Assembly: GCF_003205575.1 (NCBI RefSeq)
Contig: NZ_PYBW01000053.1
Span: 104,090-168,089, forward strand
DNA: 64,000 nucleotides
Source: Streptomyces tateyamensis
GTDB lineage: Bacteria; Actinomycetota; Actinomycetes; Streptomycetales; Streptomycetaceae
Direction of reading: 5' to 3'
Below, piece after piece: positions 19,924-27,714 of this stretch. Every line of letters begins with the position of its first letter. The first letter of the stretch is position 1. The position numbers and the translations under genes were made by a program. The notes beneath the pieces were generated by a model. The model was not told the origin of the DNA. It saw nothing but the letters and a program-made list of their open reading frames with translations, and did no database searches.

Positions 19924-21039
19924 GTGACTGAGATCGAGATCGGGCGAGGCAAGCGCGGCCGCCGGGCGTACTCCTTCGACGACATCGCCGTCGTCCCCAG
20001 CCGCCGGACCCGGGACCCGAAGGAGGTCTCGATCGCCTGGCAGATCGACGCCTACCGCTTCGAGCTGCCGTTCCTGGCGGCCCCGATGGACAGCGTGGTC
20101 TCGCCCGCCCAGGCCATCGCGATCGGTCAGCTCGGCGGCCTCGGCGTGCTCAACCTGGAGGGCCTGTGGACCCGCTACGAGGACCCGCAGCCGCTGCTGG
20201 ACGAGATCGCCGAGATCGCTGACGGGGCGTCGGCCACCCGCCGGCTCCAGGAGATCTACGCCGCGCCGATCCAGGCCGACCTGATCGGCCGCCGGATCCG
20301 CGAGGTGCGCGAGTCCGGCGTGGTCACCGCCGCCGCGCTCTCCCCGCAGCGCACCGCCGAGTTCTCCAAGGCCGTGGTCGACGCCGGGGTGGACGTCTTC
20401 GTGATCCGCGGCACCACGGTCTCCGCCGAGCACGTCTCCGGCGCCGCCGAGCCGCTCAACCTCAAGCAGTTCATCTACGAGCTGGACGTGCCGGTCATCG
20501 TCGGCGGCTGCGCCACCTACACCGCCGCGCTGCACCTGATGCGCACCGGTGCGGCCGGCGTGCTGGTCGGCTTCGGCGGCGGCGCCGCGCACACCACCCG
20601 CAACGTGCTCGGCATCCAGGTCCCGATGGCCACCGCGGTGGCCGACGTGGCCGCCGCCCGCCGGGACTACATGGACGAGTCCGGCGGCCGCTACGTGCAC
20701 GTGATCGCCGACGGCGGCGTGGGCTACAGCGGCGACATCGCCAAGGCGGTGGCCTGCGGTGCCGACGCGGTGATGATCGGGGCCGCGCTGGCCCGGGCCA
20801 CCGACGCGCCGGGCAAGGGCTTCCACTGGGGCATGGAGGCGGTGCACGAGGAGCTGCCGCGCGGCAAGCGGGTCAACCTGGGCACCGTGGGCAGCACCGA
20901 GGAGATCCTGACCGGTCCCTCGCACACCCCGGACGGCACCATGAACCTGTTCGGTGCGCTGCGCCGGGCGATGGCGACCACCGGCTACTCGGAGCTCAAG
21001 GAGTTCCAGCGGGTCGAGGTGACGGTCAGCCACCGCTGA
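19924..21039 (+). CDS. guaB3: GuaB3 family IMP dehydrogenase-related protein
   Basis: 371 residues: a TIM barrel of the IMPDH/GMP reductase family without CBS domains. N-terminus GRGKRGRRAYSFDDIAVVPSRRTRDP, then LAAPMDSVVSPA and HVIADGGVGYSGDIAKAVACGADAVMIG. The active-site loop that reads GPGSICTTR in GuaB here reads FGGGAAHTTR, so the nucleophilic Cys is replaced by His. GTG at 19924 is preceded by AGAGAGGCTCG. guaB-guaB3 pairs are conserved in actinobacteria, including M. tuberculosis guaB2-guaB3. The reaction is unproven; with this loop, IMP oxidation by the usual covalent route looks unlikely. Confidence 0.9.
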   Translation: MTEIEIGRGKRGRRAYSFDDIAVVPSRRTRDPKEVSIAWQIDAYRFELPFLAAPMDSVVSPAQAIAIGQLGGLGVLNLEGLWTRYEDPQPLLDEIAEIADGASATRRLQEIYAAPIQADLIGRRIREVRESGVVTAAALSPQRTAEFSKAVVDAGVDVFVIRGTTVSAEHVSGAAEPLNLKQFIYELDVPVIVGGCATYTAALHLMRTGAAGVLVGFGGGAAHTTRNVLGIQVPMATAVADVAAARRDYMDESGGRYVHVIADGGVGYSGDIAKAVACGADAVMIGAALARATDAPGKGFHWGMEAVHEELPRGKRVNLGTVGSTEEILTGPSHTPDGTMNLFGALRRAMATTGYSELKEFQRVEVTVSHR

Positions 21040-21051
21040 TCCGTCGCAGCT

Positions 21052-21082
21052 GCGGCGGCCGCCCGGTCCGGGCGGCCGCCGC
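21052..21082 (+). terminator. guaB3 terminator
   Basis: Perfect inverted repeat GCGGCGGCCGCCCGG / CCGGGCGGCCGCCGC with a minimal loop, followed by TATTTTCG. Confidence 0.88.
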
Positions 21083-21217
21083 ACCGCTATTTTCGGGGTC
21101 GAGTGAACAGCGGCCCGGCACACAGGGGATGATGGAGGCTTGACCGTCCCCGCGTTCCACGCCGCGGGTGGACGGTCCGTCACCTGACCGGCCGTAGCAC
21201 ATGGGGGAACGCCCGCA

Positions 21218-23053
21218 ATGACCCAGCCGCAGGGCAGTTCCGGACGCCTCCTGGCCGACCGCTATCGGCTCGAGTCCGTCCTCGGCAGTGGTGGCATGGG
21301 CACCGTCTGGAAGGCCGAGGACGAGATGCTGGGCCGCACCGTCGCGGTCAAGGAACTGCGGATGCACGGCGGGGTGGACGAGGACGAGCGGCACCGGCTG
21401 ATCGTCCGCACCCTGCGCGAGGCCAAGGCCACCGCCCGGATCCGGCACACCGCCGCGGTCACCGTCTTCGACGTGGTCGAGGAGGACGACCGGCCGTGGA
21501 TCGTGATGGAGCTGGTGGACGGGCGTTCGCTGGCCGAGGTGGTCAAGGAGGACGGGCCGGTCACCCCGGTGCGGGCCGCCGAGATCGGCCTGGAGCTGCT
21601 CGGGGTGCTCGGCGCGGCGCACGCCCAGGGGATCCTGCACCGGGACGTCAAGCCGTCGAACGTGCTGATCGGTGAGGACGGGCGGGTGGTGCTGACCGAC
21701 TTCGGCATCGCCAGCGTGGAGGGGGACACCTCGGTCACCTCCACCGGCATGCTGGTCGGCGCGCCCTCGTACATATCTCCCGAGCGGGCCAGGGGGCAGA
21801 AGCCCGGGCCGCCGGCCGACCTGTGGTCGCTGGGCGGCACGCTGTACGCCGCGCTGGAGGGCAAGCCGCCCTACGACCGGGGCTCGGCGCTGGCCACCCT
21901 GACCGCGGTGATGACCGAGGAACTGCCGCCGCCGGCCGGTGCCGGGCCGCTGCTGCCGGTGATCCAGGGGCTGCTGGAGAAGGACCCGGCCAAGCGGCTG
22001 GACGCCTCGCAGACCCGGTCGATGCTCAAGCGGGTGGTCGCCGAGGCGACCGCGCGGGCGGAGTCGACCACCCAGGCCGAGCTGGTGACGCAGGCGCAGG
22101 CCGAGCCGGCCGCCGAGCAGACGGCCAAGGTGGCCAAGGTGGCCAAGCAGCGGCCGCGGGTGCCCGGGCTGAGCACGGTGCGGGTGGGGGCGGCCGTCGC
22201 GGCGTCCGAGCAGTCGGCGGACCCGGTGGATCCGGGGGCGCAGGAGACCAGTTGGAGCCGGAGCCCGACGCTGGCCGCGGCCGGGCGGTGGCCGCGGCGG
22301 CGGTGGCTGCTGGCGGTGCTGGCCCTGGTGGTGGCGGTGCTCCTGGTGTTCGGAGTGGTGTGGCTGGCCCAGGGTGACGGCGGGACGGCGCACCGGGCGG
22401 GGGCGGGCGGCGGGGCGTCGGTCGCCGCCTCCGGGGCCGGTGCGCCCCCGGCTTCGGGCTCGGCGGCCGCCTCGGCCTCGGTGTCGCCCTCCGCTCCGGC
22501 TTCGGCGAGTGCGGCCGGGGCGCCGCCGGCCAGTCCCGCTGCGTCAGCCGGCGCTGCGTCAGCCGGCGCGTCCGGCAGCCCCGCGGCGTCCGGCTCGCCC
22601 GCGCCCTCGGGGCCGCCGGCCGGCTACCGGACCTACCAGGACCCGTCGGGCTTCACCGTCTCGCTGCCCGGGTGGCTGGCCGAGGACTCCTCCTCGAAGG
22701 CCGGTTCGCGGGTCTTCACCGGTCACGGGCTGCGGCTGCAGCTCGACTGGATCAGCCCGCCCGGCCCGAGCGCGCTGGGCGCCTGGAAGGACGAGGAACC
22801 CGCGGTGCGGGGCGCTTCGGCCAACTACCAGCTGGTGCGGATGGAAGCGATCACTTACCGGCAGTGGACCAACGCCGCGGACTGGGAGTGGACCTTCGGC
22901 TCCGGGGTGACCAAACGCTCGCTCAACCGGGGCTTCGTCGCCGGTTCGCACGGTTATGCGCTCTACTGGACCGCGAACGACAGCGACTGGAACACGCCCG
23001 AGCTCAGCCAGGCCAGGCAGACCGCCTTCGACAGCTTCCAGCCCGCGCCGTAA
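21218..23053 (+). CDS. Membrane Ser/Thr protein kinase (PASTA-less, with outer domain)
   Basis: 611 residues. The kinase domain is about 14-275: GSGGMGTVWKA glycine loop, catalytic Lys45 in VAVKE, HRDVKPSNV, TDFGIAS and SPERARG. A Pro/Ala-rich linker follows, then one membrane helix at about 362-384 (WLLAVLALVVAVLLVFGVVWL) and a Ser/Ala/Pro stalk. An outer domain of about 140 residues begins PAGYRTYQDPSGFTVSLP. The stalk carries a 15-base tandem repeat. Ligand and substrates are unknown. It is the first of three kinase-family genes; a gap of 32 bases leads to the pseudokinase. Confidence 0.92.
   Translation: MTQPQGSSGRLLADRYRLESVLGSGGMGTVWKAEDEMLGRTVAVKELRMHGGVDEDERHRLIVRTLREAKATARIRHTAAVTVFDVVEEDDRPWIVMELVDGRSLAEVVKEDGPVTPVRAAEIGLELLGVLGAAHAQGILHRDVKPSNVLIGEDGRVVLTDFGIASVEGDTSVTSTGMLVGAPSYISPERARGQKPGPPADLWSLGGTLYAALEGKPPYDRGSALATLTAVMTEELPPPAGAGPLLPVIQGLLEKDPAKRLDASQTRSMLKRVVAEATARAESTTQAELVTQAQAEPAAEQTAKVAKVAKQRPRVPGLSTVRVGAAVAASEQSADPVDPGAQETSWSRSPTLAAAGRWPRRRWLLAVLALVVAVLLVFGVVWLAQGDGGTAHRAGAGGGASVAASGAGAPPASGSAAASASVSPSAPASASAAGAPPASPAASAGAASAGASGSPAASGSPAPSGPPAGYRTYQDPSGFTVSLPGWLAEDSSSKAGSRVFTGHGLRLQLDWISPPGPSALGAWKDEEPAVRGASANYQLVRMEAITYRQWTNAADWEWTFGSGVTKRSLNRGFVAGSHGYALYWTANDSDWNTPELSQARQTAFDSFQPAP
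22538..22567 (+). repeat. 15-base tandem repeat in kinase stalk
   Basis: GCTGCGTCAGCCGGC occurs twice head to tail. It is in frame and duplicates the pentapeptide AASAG in the extracytoplasmic stalk. The number of copies may vary between strains. Confidence 0.85.
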
Positions 23054-23085
23054 CGAGCGGTCCGCGAGAGGGAAGGGGAACGGCC

Positions 23086-24216
23086 ATGCGAGCTGGCCCT
23101 GGCCAGACGGTGGCCGGCCGGTACCGGGTGACGGACCGGGCTGCCGGCCCGGCCGCGGCCGACGGGCTGCGGCTGGTCGCCGTGGACGCGGAGACCGGGG
23201 GGCGGGTGCTGCTCGAAGGGGTCGAGCTGCCCGAAGTGCTGGTGCCCGAACTGGCGGGCAGCGTCGACTTCCCCGGCAGCCGGTGGCTGGACCCGGAACC
23301 GGTGCTGGCCGTGGCCGCCGAGGCCCTGGCGGCGGTGCCCGAACATCCGAGGCTGCGTCAGTCCTTCGCGGTGCTGGCCGAGGACGGGGTGGTCTGGGTG
23401 GCGGTGGAGCTGCCGGGCGGGGCGCCGTTGACCGAGTTGCTCGCCGAGGGGCCGCTGGAGCCGTACCGGGTGGCCGAGTTGGCCGCCGACCTGGTGGCCG
23501 CGCTCGGTGCCGTGCACCTCACCGGACGGGCGCACGGCGGGGTGCTGGCCGAGCGGGTGCACGTGTACGAGGACGGTGCGGCGCTGCTCGGCGGCCCGGT
23601 GCTGGGGGCGGTCGAGGAGGCGTTGGCCCGGGAGCTGGGCGGACCGGACGGCCGGCGCTGGGGGCTGGCCCGGACCGGACTGGTCGGGGCCCGGGCCGAG
23701 CGGTGGCCGCCGGAGCTGCTGGCCGAGCAGGGAGCGGTGGCCGGGCCGCCGGCCGACCTGTGGGCGCTCGGGGTGCTGCTGCACCGACTGCTGACCGGTC
23801 AGGGACCGTTCCCGGAGCAGGCGCCGCCGGAGCTGTACGCCGCGGTGCGGGCCGGGCAGCGGCTGGACAGCGCCCCCTGCGGGCCGCTGCGCCCGCTGGT
23901 GGACGGGCTGCTGGTGCCGCAGCCCGGGCAGCGGTGGACCGCGGCGCAGGCCCGGCAGTGGCTGACCGGGATGCTGGCGGGCGCGCCGGAGCCGTACCGG
24001 GTGGAGCCGGAGCACGAGGTGCTGCCGGTGCTGCGCCCGTCCTGGCCGCTGGTGGTGCGCCGGCGGCGCGGGGCCCGGGCGGTGGGCCCGGAGCACGCGC
24101 GCCACGCCCGCGCGGCGGCGCGCCGCCCGTCACCGCTGCTGCCCCTGCTGCTGGTCGGCGGGGTACTGGTGGCCATGGTGGCGGCGATGGCGGCCGTGGT
24201 CCTGCTCAACGGTTAG
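23086..24216 (+). CDS. Membrane pseudokinase
   Basis: 376 residues with the outline of a protein kinase but no catalytic residues. The glycine loop is gone (N-terminus GQTVAGRYRVTDRAAGPAAADG). HRDVKPxN is replaced by AHGGVLAERV and DFG by LLGGPV. The late-lobe part is kept (GPPADLWALGVLLHRLLTGQGPFP). A single C-terminal membrane helix (PLLPLLLVGGVLVAMVAAMAAVVLL) leaves almost nothing outside. ATG at 23086 has GGAAGGGG upstream. It lies between two intact kinases and is probably co-transcribed with the first. A scaffold or allosteric role is likely by analogy to pseudokinases such as MviN's partner domain. Confidence 0.8.
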   Translation: MRAGPGQTVAGRYRVTDRAAGPAAADGLRLVAVDAETGGRVLLEGVELPEVLVPELAGSVDFPGSRWLDPEPVLAVAAEALAAVPEHPRLRQSFAVLAEDGVVWVAVELPGGAPLTELLAEGPLEPYRVAELAADLVAALGAVHLTGRAHGGVLAERVHVYEDGAALLGGPVLGAVEEALARELGGPDGRRWGLARTGLVGARAERWPPELLAEQGAVAGPPADLWALGVLLHRLLTGQGPFPEQAPPELYAAVRAGQRLDSAPCGPLRPLVDGLLVPQPGQRWTAAQARQWLTGMLAGAPEPYRVEPEHEVLPVLRPSWPLVVRRRRGARAVGPEHARHARAAARRPSPLLPLLLVGGVLVAMVAAMAAVVLLNG

Positions 24217-24275
24217 AGCGGGTCACAGGGTGGTCACGCGGACGGGTCGCGCGCGGGGGTGCGGGATCGGACGCC

Positions 24276-24281
24276 TAGGCT
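24276..24281 (+). promoter_or_regulatory. Candidate -10 box before third kinase-family gene
   Basis: TAGGCT in the 129-base gap between the pseudokinase and the next kinase. No convincing -35 box was found. Confidence 0.3.
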
Positions 24282-24345
24282 GGAGACGGAACATTGTCCG
24301 AGCCGGTGATCATTGCGTGGTGCACCGAAGAGGGGGACGGTCGCC

Positions 24346-25995
24346 ATGGGCGGACAGGAGCAAACGGCGCAGCCGAGAATGCTGGCCGGGCGCTACGAGT
24401 TGGGGGAGCGGCTCGGCCGGGGCGGGATGGGGACGGTCTGGCGGGCCGTCGACCTGATGCTGGACCGGGAGGTGGCGGTCAAGGAGCTGACGGTCGACCA
24501 CCTGCCCGAGGAGGACCTGGCGATCCTGCAGTCGCGGATGAAGCAGGAGGCCCGGGCCGCCGCGCGGATCAAGCACGCGGGTGTGATCACCATCCACGAC
24601 GTGCTGGAGCAGGACGGCCGCCCGTGGATCGTGATGGAGCTGATCGACGGCCGCTCGCTGGCCGACCTGATCTCCCAGGAGGGCCCGCTCTCCCCGCGCA
24701 CCGCCGCCGAGGTGGGGGCCCAGGTGCTCGCCGCGCTGCACCGCGGCCACCAGCTCGGGGTGCTGCACCGTGACGTCAAGCCCGCCAACGTGCTGCTGGA
24801 GCGCGGCACCGGTCGCGCGGTGCTGCTGGACTTCGGCATCGCCAAGTTCGAGGGCTCCTCGGAGCTGACCCGCCCCGGCGACCTGGTCGGCTCGCCCGAC
24901 TACCTGGCGCCCGAGCGGGCCCAGGGCGGCCGGCCCGGTCCGGCCTTCGACCTGTGGGGCCTGGGGGCCACCCTGTACACGGCGGTGGAGGGCAACTCCC
25001 CGTTCCGGCGGGACAACCCGATCTCCACCCTGGCCGCCGTGGTGGACGAGCCGCTGCCGGAGCCGGTCCGGGCCGGTTCGCTGGGTCCGGTGCTGGCCGC
25101 GCTGATGGCCAAGGACCCCGAGGAGCGCCCGAGCGCCGACGCCGCGCTGCGGATGCTACGCGCGGTGACCGACGGCCACACGGTGTCCATCGGCACCCCG
25201 CCGCCGCTGCGGGTGCCGACCCAGTCGGTGCCGTTGGTGGACCGGTTGGAGGTCGCCGAGGAGTCGGCCGGCCAGGTGGCCGCCCCCGCCGAAGCCGCCA
25301 CCGACCCGGCCGCCCCGACCACGGCGACCGCCCCCGTCCGCCGGGCGGGCCGGGGCGGCCGCCTGGCCCTGCTCGCGCTGGCCGGCCTGCTGCTGCTCGG
25401 CGGGGCCGGCTACGGCGCGCTGCGGTTGACCGAGCAGGGCGCACCGGTGGTCAGCCCCCCGGGCCCTGCGCCGACCACAGACGCGGTCCGGCCCGCGACC
25501 GACGGCACCCCCGGTCCGCTGCCGGCCGGATACCGCTGGCAGCAGGACGAGGAGGGCTTCCGCTTCCCGATACCCACCGACGCCGGGGTCTGGCAGCGCC
25601 GGGTGAGCAACGGCAACATCTACTACACCCCGGACGGGCAGAAGCACCTCATCCAGTTCGCGGTCTCGGTGGGCGAGCAGGGCTCCCCGCTGGACCACCT
25701 GCGGTCGATGGCGGCGGACGACCGCACGCTGAAGGACTACAAAGAGGTCAAGCTCGGCGCGACCACGGTGAACGGCCACGAGGGCGCGTACTGGGTCTTC
25801 ACCTACACGGCCACCGACAAGGCCGCCAACCCCGGGCCGCGCAAGCTGTTCGAGGAGGAGTTCAAGGACTCCGACGGCACCGCCTACGCGATCCTGCTGT
25901 CCGCCCCGATCGCCGACGCGACGGCGGCGGAGCAGCGGTTCACCATGATCCTGAACAACTTCACCGTCACCCGCCGGTCGCAGAGCGGCGGATGA
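24346..25995 (+). CDS. Membrane Ser/Thr protein kinase
   Basis: 549 residues. Start at ATG 24346 behind AGGGGGACGG; an ORF start at 24313 has no such site. The kinase domain (about 15-280) has GRGGMGTVWRA, Lys46 in VAVKE, HRDVKPANV, LDFGIAKF and APERAQG. One membrane helix at about 343-362 (LALLALAGLLLLGGAGYGAL) is followed by a short stalk and an outer domain starting PAGYRWQQDEEGFRFPIP. That domain is related in pattern to the outer domain of the first kinase of the cluster. Substrates are unknown. Confidence 0.92.
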   Translation: MGGQEQTAQPRMLAGRYELGERLGRGGMGTVWRAVDLMLDREVAVKELTVDHLPEEDLAILQSRMKQEARAAARIKHAGVITIHDVLEQDGRPWIVMELIDGRSLADLISQEGPLSPRTAAEVGAQVLAALHRGHQLGVLHRDVKPANVLLERGTGRAVLLDFGIAKFEGSSELTRPGDLVGSPDYLAPERAQGGRPGPAFDLWGLGATLYTAVEGNSPFRRDNPISTLAAVVDEPLPEPVRAGSLGPVLAALMAKDPEERPSADAALRMLRAVTDGHTVSIGTPPPLRVPTQSVPLVDRLEVAEESAGQVAAPAEAATDPAAPTTATAPVRRAGRGGRLALLALAGLLLLGGAGYGALRLTEQGAPVVSPPGPAPTTDAVRPATDGTPGPLPAGYRWQQDEEGFRFPIPTDAGVWQRRVSNGNIYYTPDGQKHLIQFAVSVGEQGSPLDHLRSMAADDRTLKDYKEVKLGATTVNGHEGAYWVFTYTATDKAANPGPRKLFEEEFKDSDGTAYAILLSAPIADATAAEQRFTMILNNFTVTRRSQSGG

Positions 25996-26056
25996 CATAT
26001 CGGCAACCGAGGTATTTTGTAGTTACCGACGGGTACCGTCCGGGGCGGTGAAGACC

Positions 26057-26069
26057 TAAGCTGCGCCCA
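26057..26069 (+). promoter_or_regulatory. Candidate -10 box for a leaderless aldehyde dehydrogenase transcript
   Basis: TAAGCT (26057-26062) ends seven bases before the ATG at 26069, and no ribosome binding site lies between. An AT-rich block and a small palindrome GACGG-GTA-CCGTC (26028-26040) lie upstream. Confidence 0.35.
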
Positions 26070-27688
26070 TGACGGACATCTCGGCAGTCAGCCGCGGCAC
26101 CGGCCGCAATCCCGTGGCGCCGGGCGCCGGCCGTACGGTCGCCGCGGCGGTTCCCAAGTCCCTGGTCGCGCGGCTGGCCCGCGGCGTCACCGCCGGCGGC
26201 GACGCCGAGCCGGTCACCACCCTCGCGCCGCTCACCGGCGAGCCGCTGGCCGAGCTGCCGCAGTCCACCCCCGAGGACGTGGCCGGTGCCTACCGGGCGG
26301 CCCGACTGGCCCAGCCGGCCTGGGCCGCGCTGCCGGTCAGGCGCCGGGCCGAGGTGCTGCTGCGCTTCCACGACCTGCTGCTCAAGCGGCAGGACGAGGT
26401 GCTCGACCTGATCCAGGCGGAGACCGGCAAGGCCCGGCTGCACGCCTTCGAGGAGGTGCTGGCCACCGCGATGGCGGCCCGGCACTACGGCCGGTCCGCG
26501 GTCGGCTACCTGAAGGACCGTCGGCGCGGCGGTGCCGTCCCGGTCTTCACCCACACGGTGGAGGGCCGGCGGCCCAAGGGCGTGATCGGCCACATCTCGC
26601 CGTGGAACTACCCGCTGGAGCTGTCGGTCAGCGACGCGCTGCCGGCCTTCGCGGCGGGCAACGCGGTGGTCAACAAGCCCGACACGCAGACCGCGCTGAC
26701 CGCGCTGTGGGCCCGGGAGCTGCTGATCGAGGCCGGGCTGCCGGCCGAGCTGTGGCAGGTGGTGCTCGGCGACGGCCCGGTGGTCGGCCCGGCCGTGGTG
26801 GAGCACGCCGACTACGTCTCGTTCACCGGCTCCACCCGCACCGGGCGGGACGTGGCCCAGCGGGCCGCCGCCCGGCTGGTCGGCGCCTCGCTGGAGCTCG
26901 GCGGCAAGAACGCGATGCTGGTGCTCGCCGACGCGGACCTGGACAAGGCCGCCGAGGGCGCGGTGCGGGCCTGCTTCTCCTCCGCCGGACAGCTGTGCAT
27001 CTCGATCGAGCGGCTCTTCGTGCACCGCTCGGTGGCCGACGCCTTCCTGGCCAGGTTCGCCGAGCGGACCGCGGCGCTGCGCCTGGGCGGCGGGCTGGCC
27101 TACGGCGCGGACATGGGCTCGCTGGTCTCCGGGCGACAGCTGGAGACGGTCACCCGGCACGTCGAGGAGGCGGTCAAGGCGGGCGCCACGGTGCTGGCCG
27201 GCGGTCAGGCCCGCCCCGAGATCGGCCCGCTCTTCTTCGAGCCGACCATCCTGGACGGGGTCACCCCCGAGATGGCGGTCTGCTCCGAGGAGACCTTCGG
27301 CCCGGTGGTGTCGATCTACCGGTTCGACACCGAGGAGGAGGCGGTCACCGCCGCCAACGCCACCCCGTACGGCCTCAACTCCAGTGTCTGGACCAGGGAT
27401 CTGCGCCGCGGCCGGGCGATCGCGGCCCGGCTGCGCACCGGCACGGTCAACGTCAACGAGGCCTACGCGGCGGCCTACGGCTCGGTGGCCTCGCCGATGG
27501 GCGGCATGGGCGACTCGGGCCTGGGGCGGCGGCACGGCGCCGAGGGCATCCTGCGCTTCACCGAGGCGCAGACCATCGCCAGCCAGCGGGTGATGCCGAT
27601 CGCGCCGGCCTTCGGGCTGGACGACGAGAAGTTCGCCGCGCTGTTCACCAAGAGCCTGCGGATCATGAAGGCGCTGGGCCTCAAGTGA
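26069..27688 (+). CDS. Succinate-semialdehyde dehydrogenase-type aldehyde dehydrogenase
   Basis: NAD(P)-dependent aldehyde dehydrogenase, 539 residues. HISPWNYPLELSVSD and GNAVVNKPD bind the cofactor, the general base Glu is in LELGGKNAM, and the catalytic Cys is in SAGQLCISIERL. The C-terminal GGMGDSGLGRRHG and long APAFGLDDEKFAALFTKSL tail are typical of the succinate-semialdehyde group annotated in streptomycetes (gabD2-like). Substrate assignment is by family resemblance only. Its stop overlaps a possible GTG start of the GMC oxidoreductase, so the two are likely one operon. Confidence 0.85.
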   Translation: MTDISAVSRGTGRNPVAPGAGRTVAAAVPKSLVARLARGVTAGGDAEPVTTLAPLTGEPLAELPQSTPEDVAGAYRAARLAQPAWAALPVRRRAEVLLRFHDLLLKRQDEVLDLIQAETGKARLHAFEEVLATAMAARHYGRSAVGYLKDRRRGGAVPVFTHTVEGRRPKGVIGHISPWNYPLELSVSDALPAFAAGNAVVNKPDTQTALTALWARELLIEAGLPAELWQVVLGDGPVVGPAVVEHADYVSFTGSTRTGRDVAQRAAARLVGASLELGGKNAMLVLADADLDKAAEGAVRACFSSAGQLCISIERLFVHRSVADAFLARFAERTAALRLGGGLAYGADMGSLVSGRQLETVTRHVEEAVKAGATVLAGGQARPEIGPLFFEPTILDGVTPEMAVCSEETFGPVVSIYRFDTEEEAVTAANATPYGLNSSVWTRDLRRGRAIAARLRTGTVNVNEAYAAAYGSVASPMGGMGDSGLGRRHGAEGILRFTEAQTIASQRVMPIAPAFGLDDEKFAALFTKSLRIMKALGLK

Positions 27689-27714
27689 GCGGCGATCAGC
27701 TGAGTGAGGGTCAA

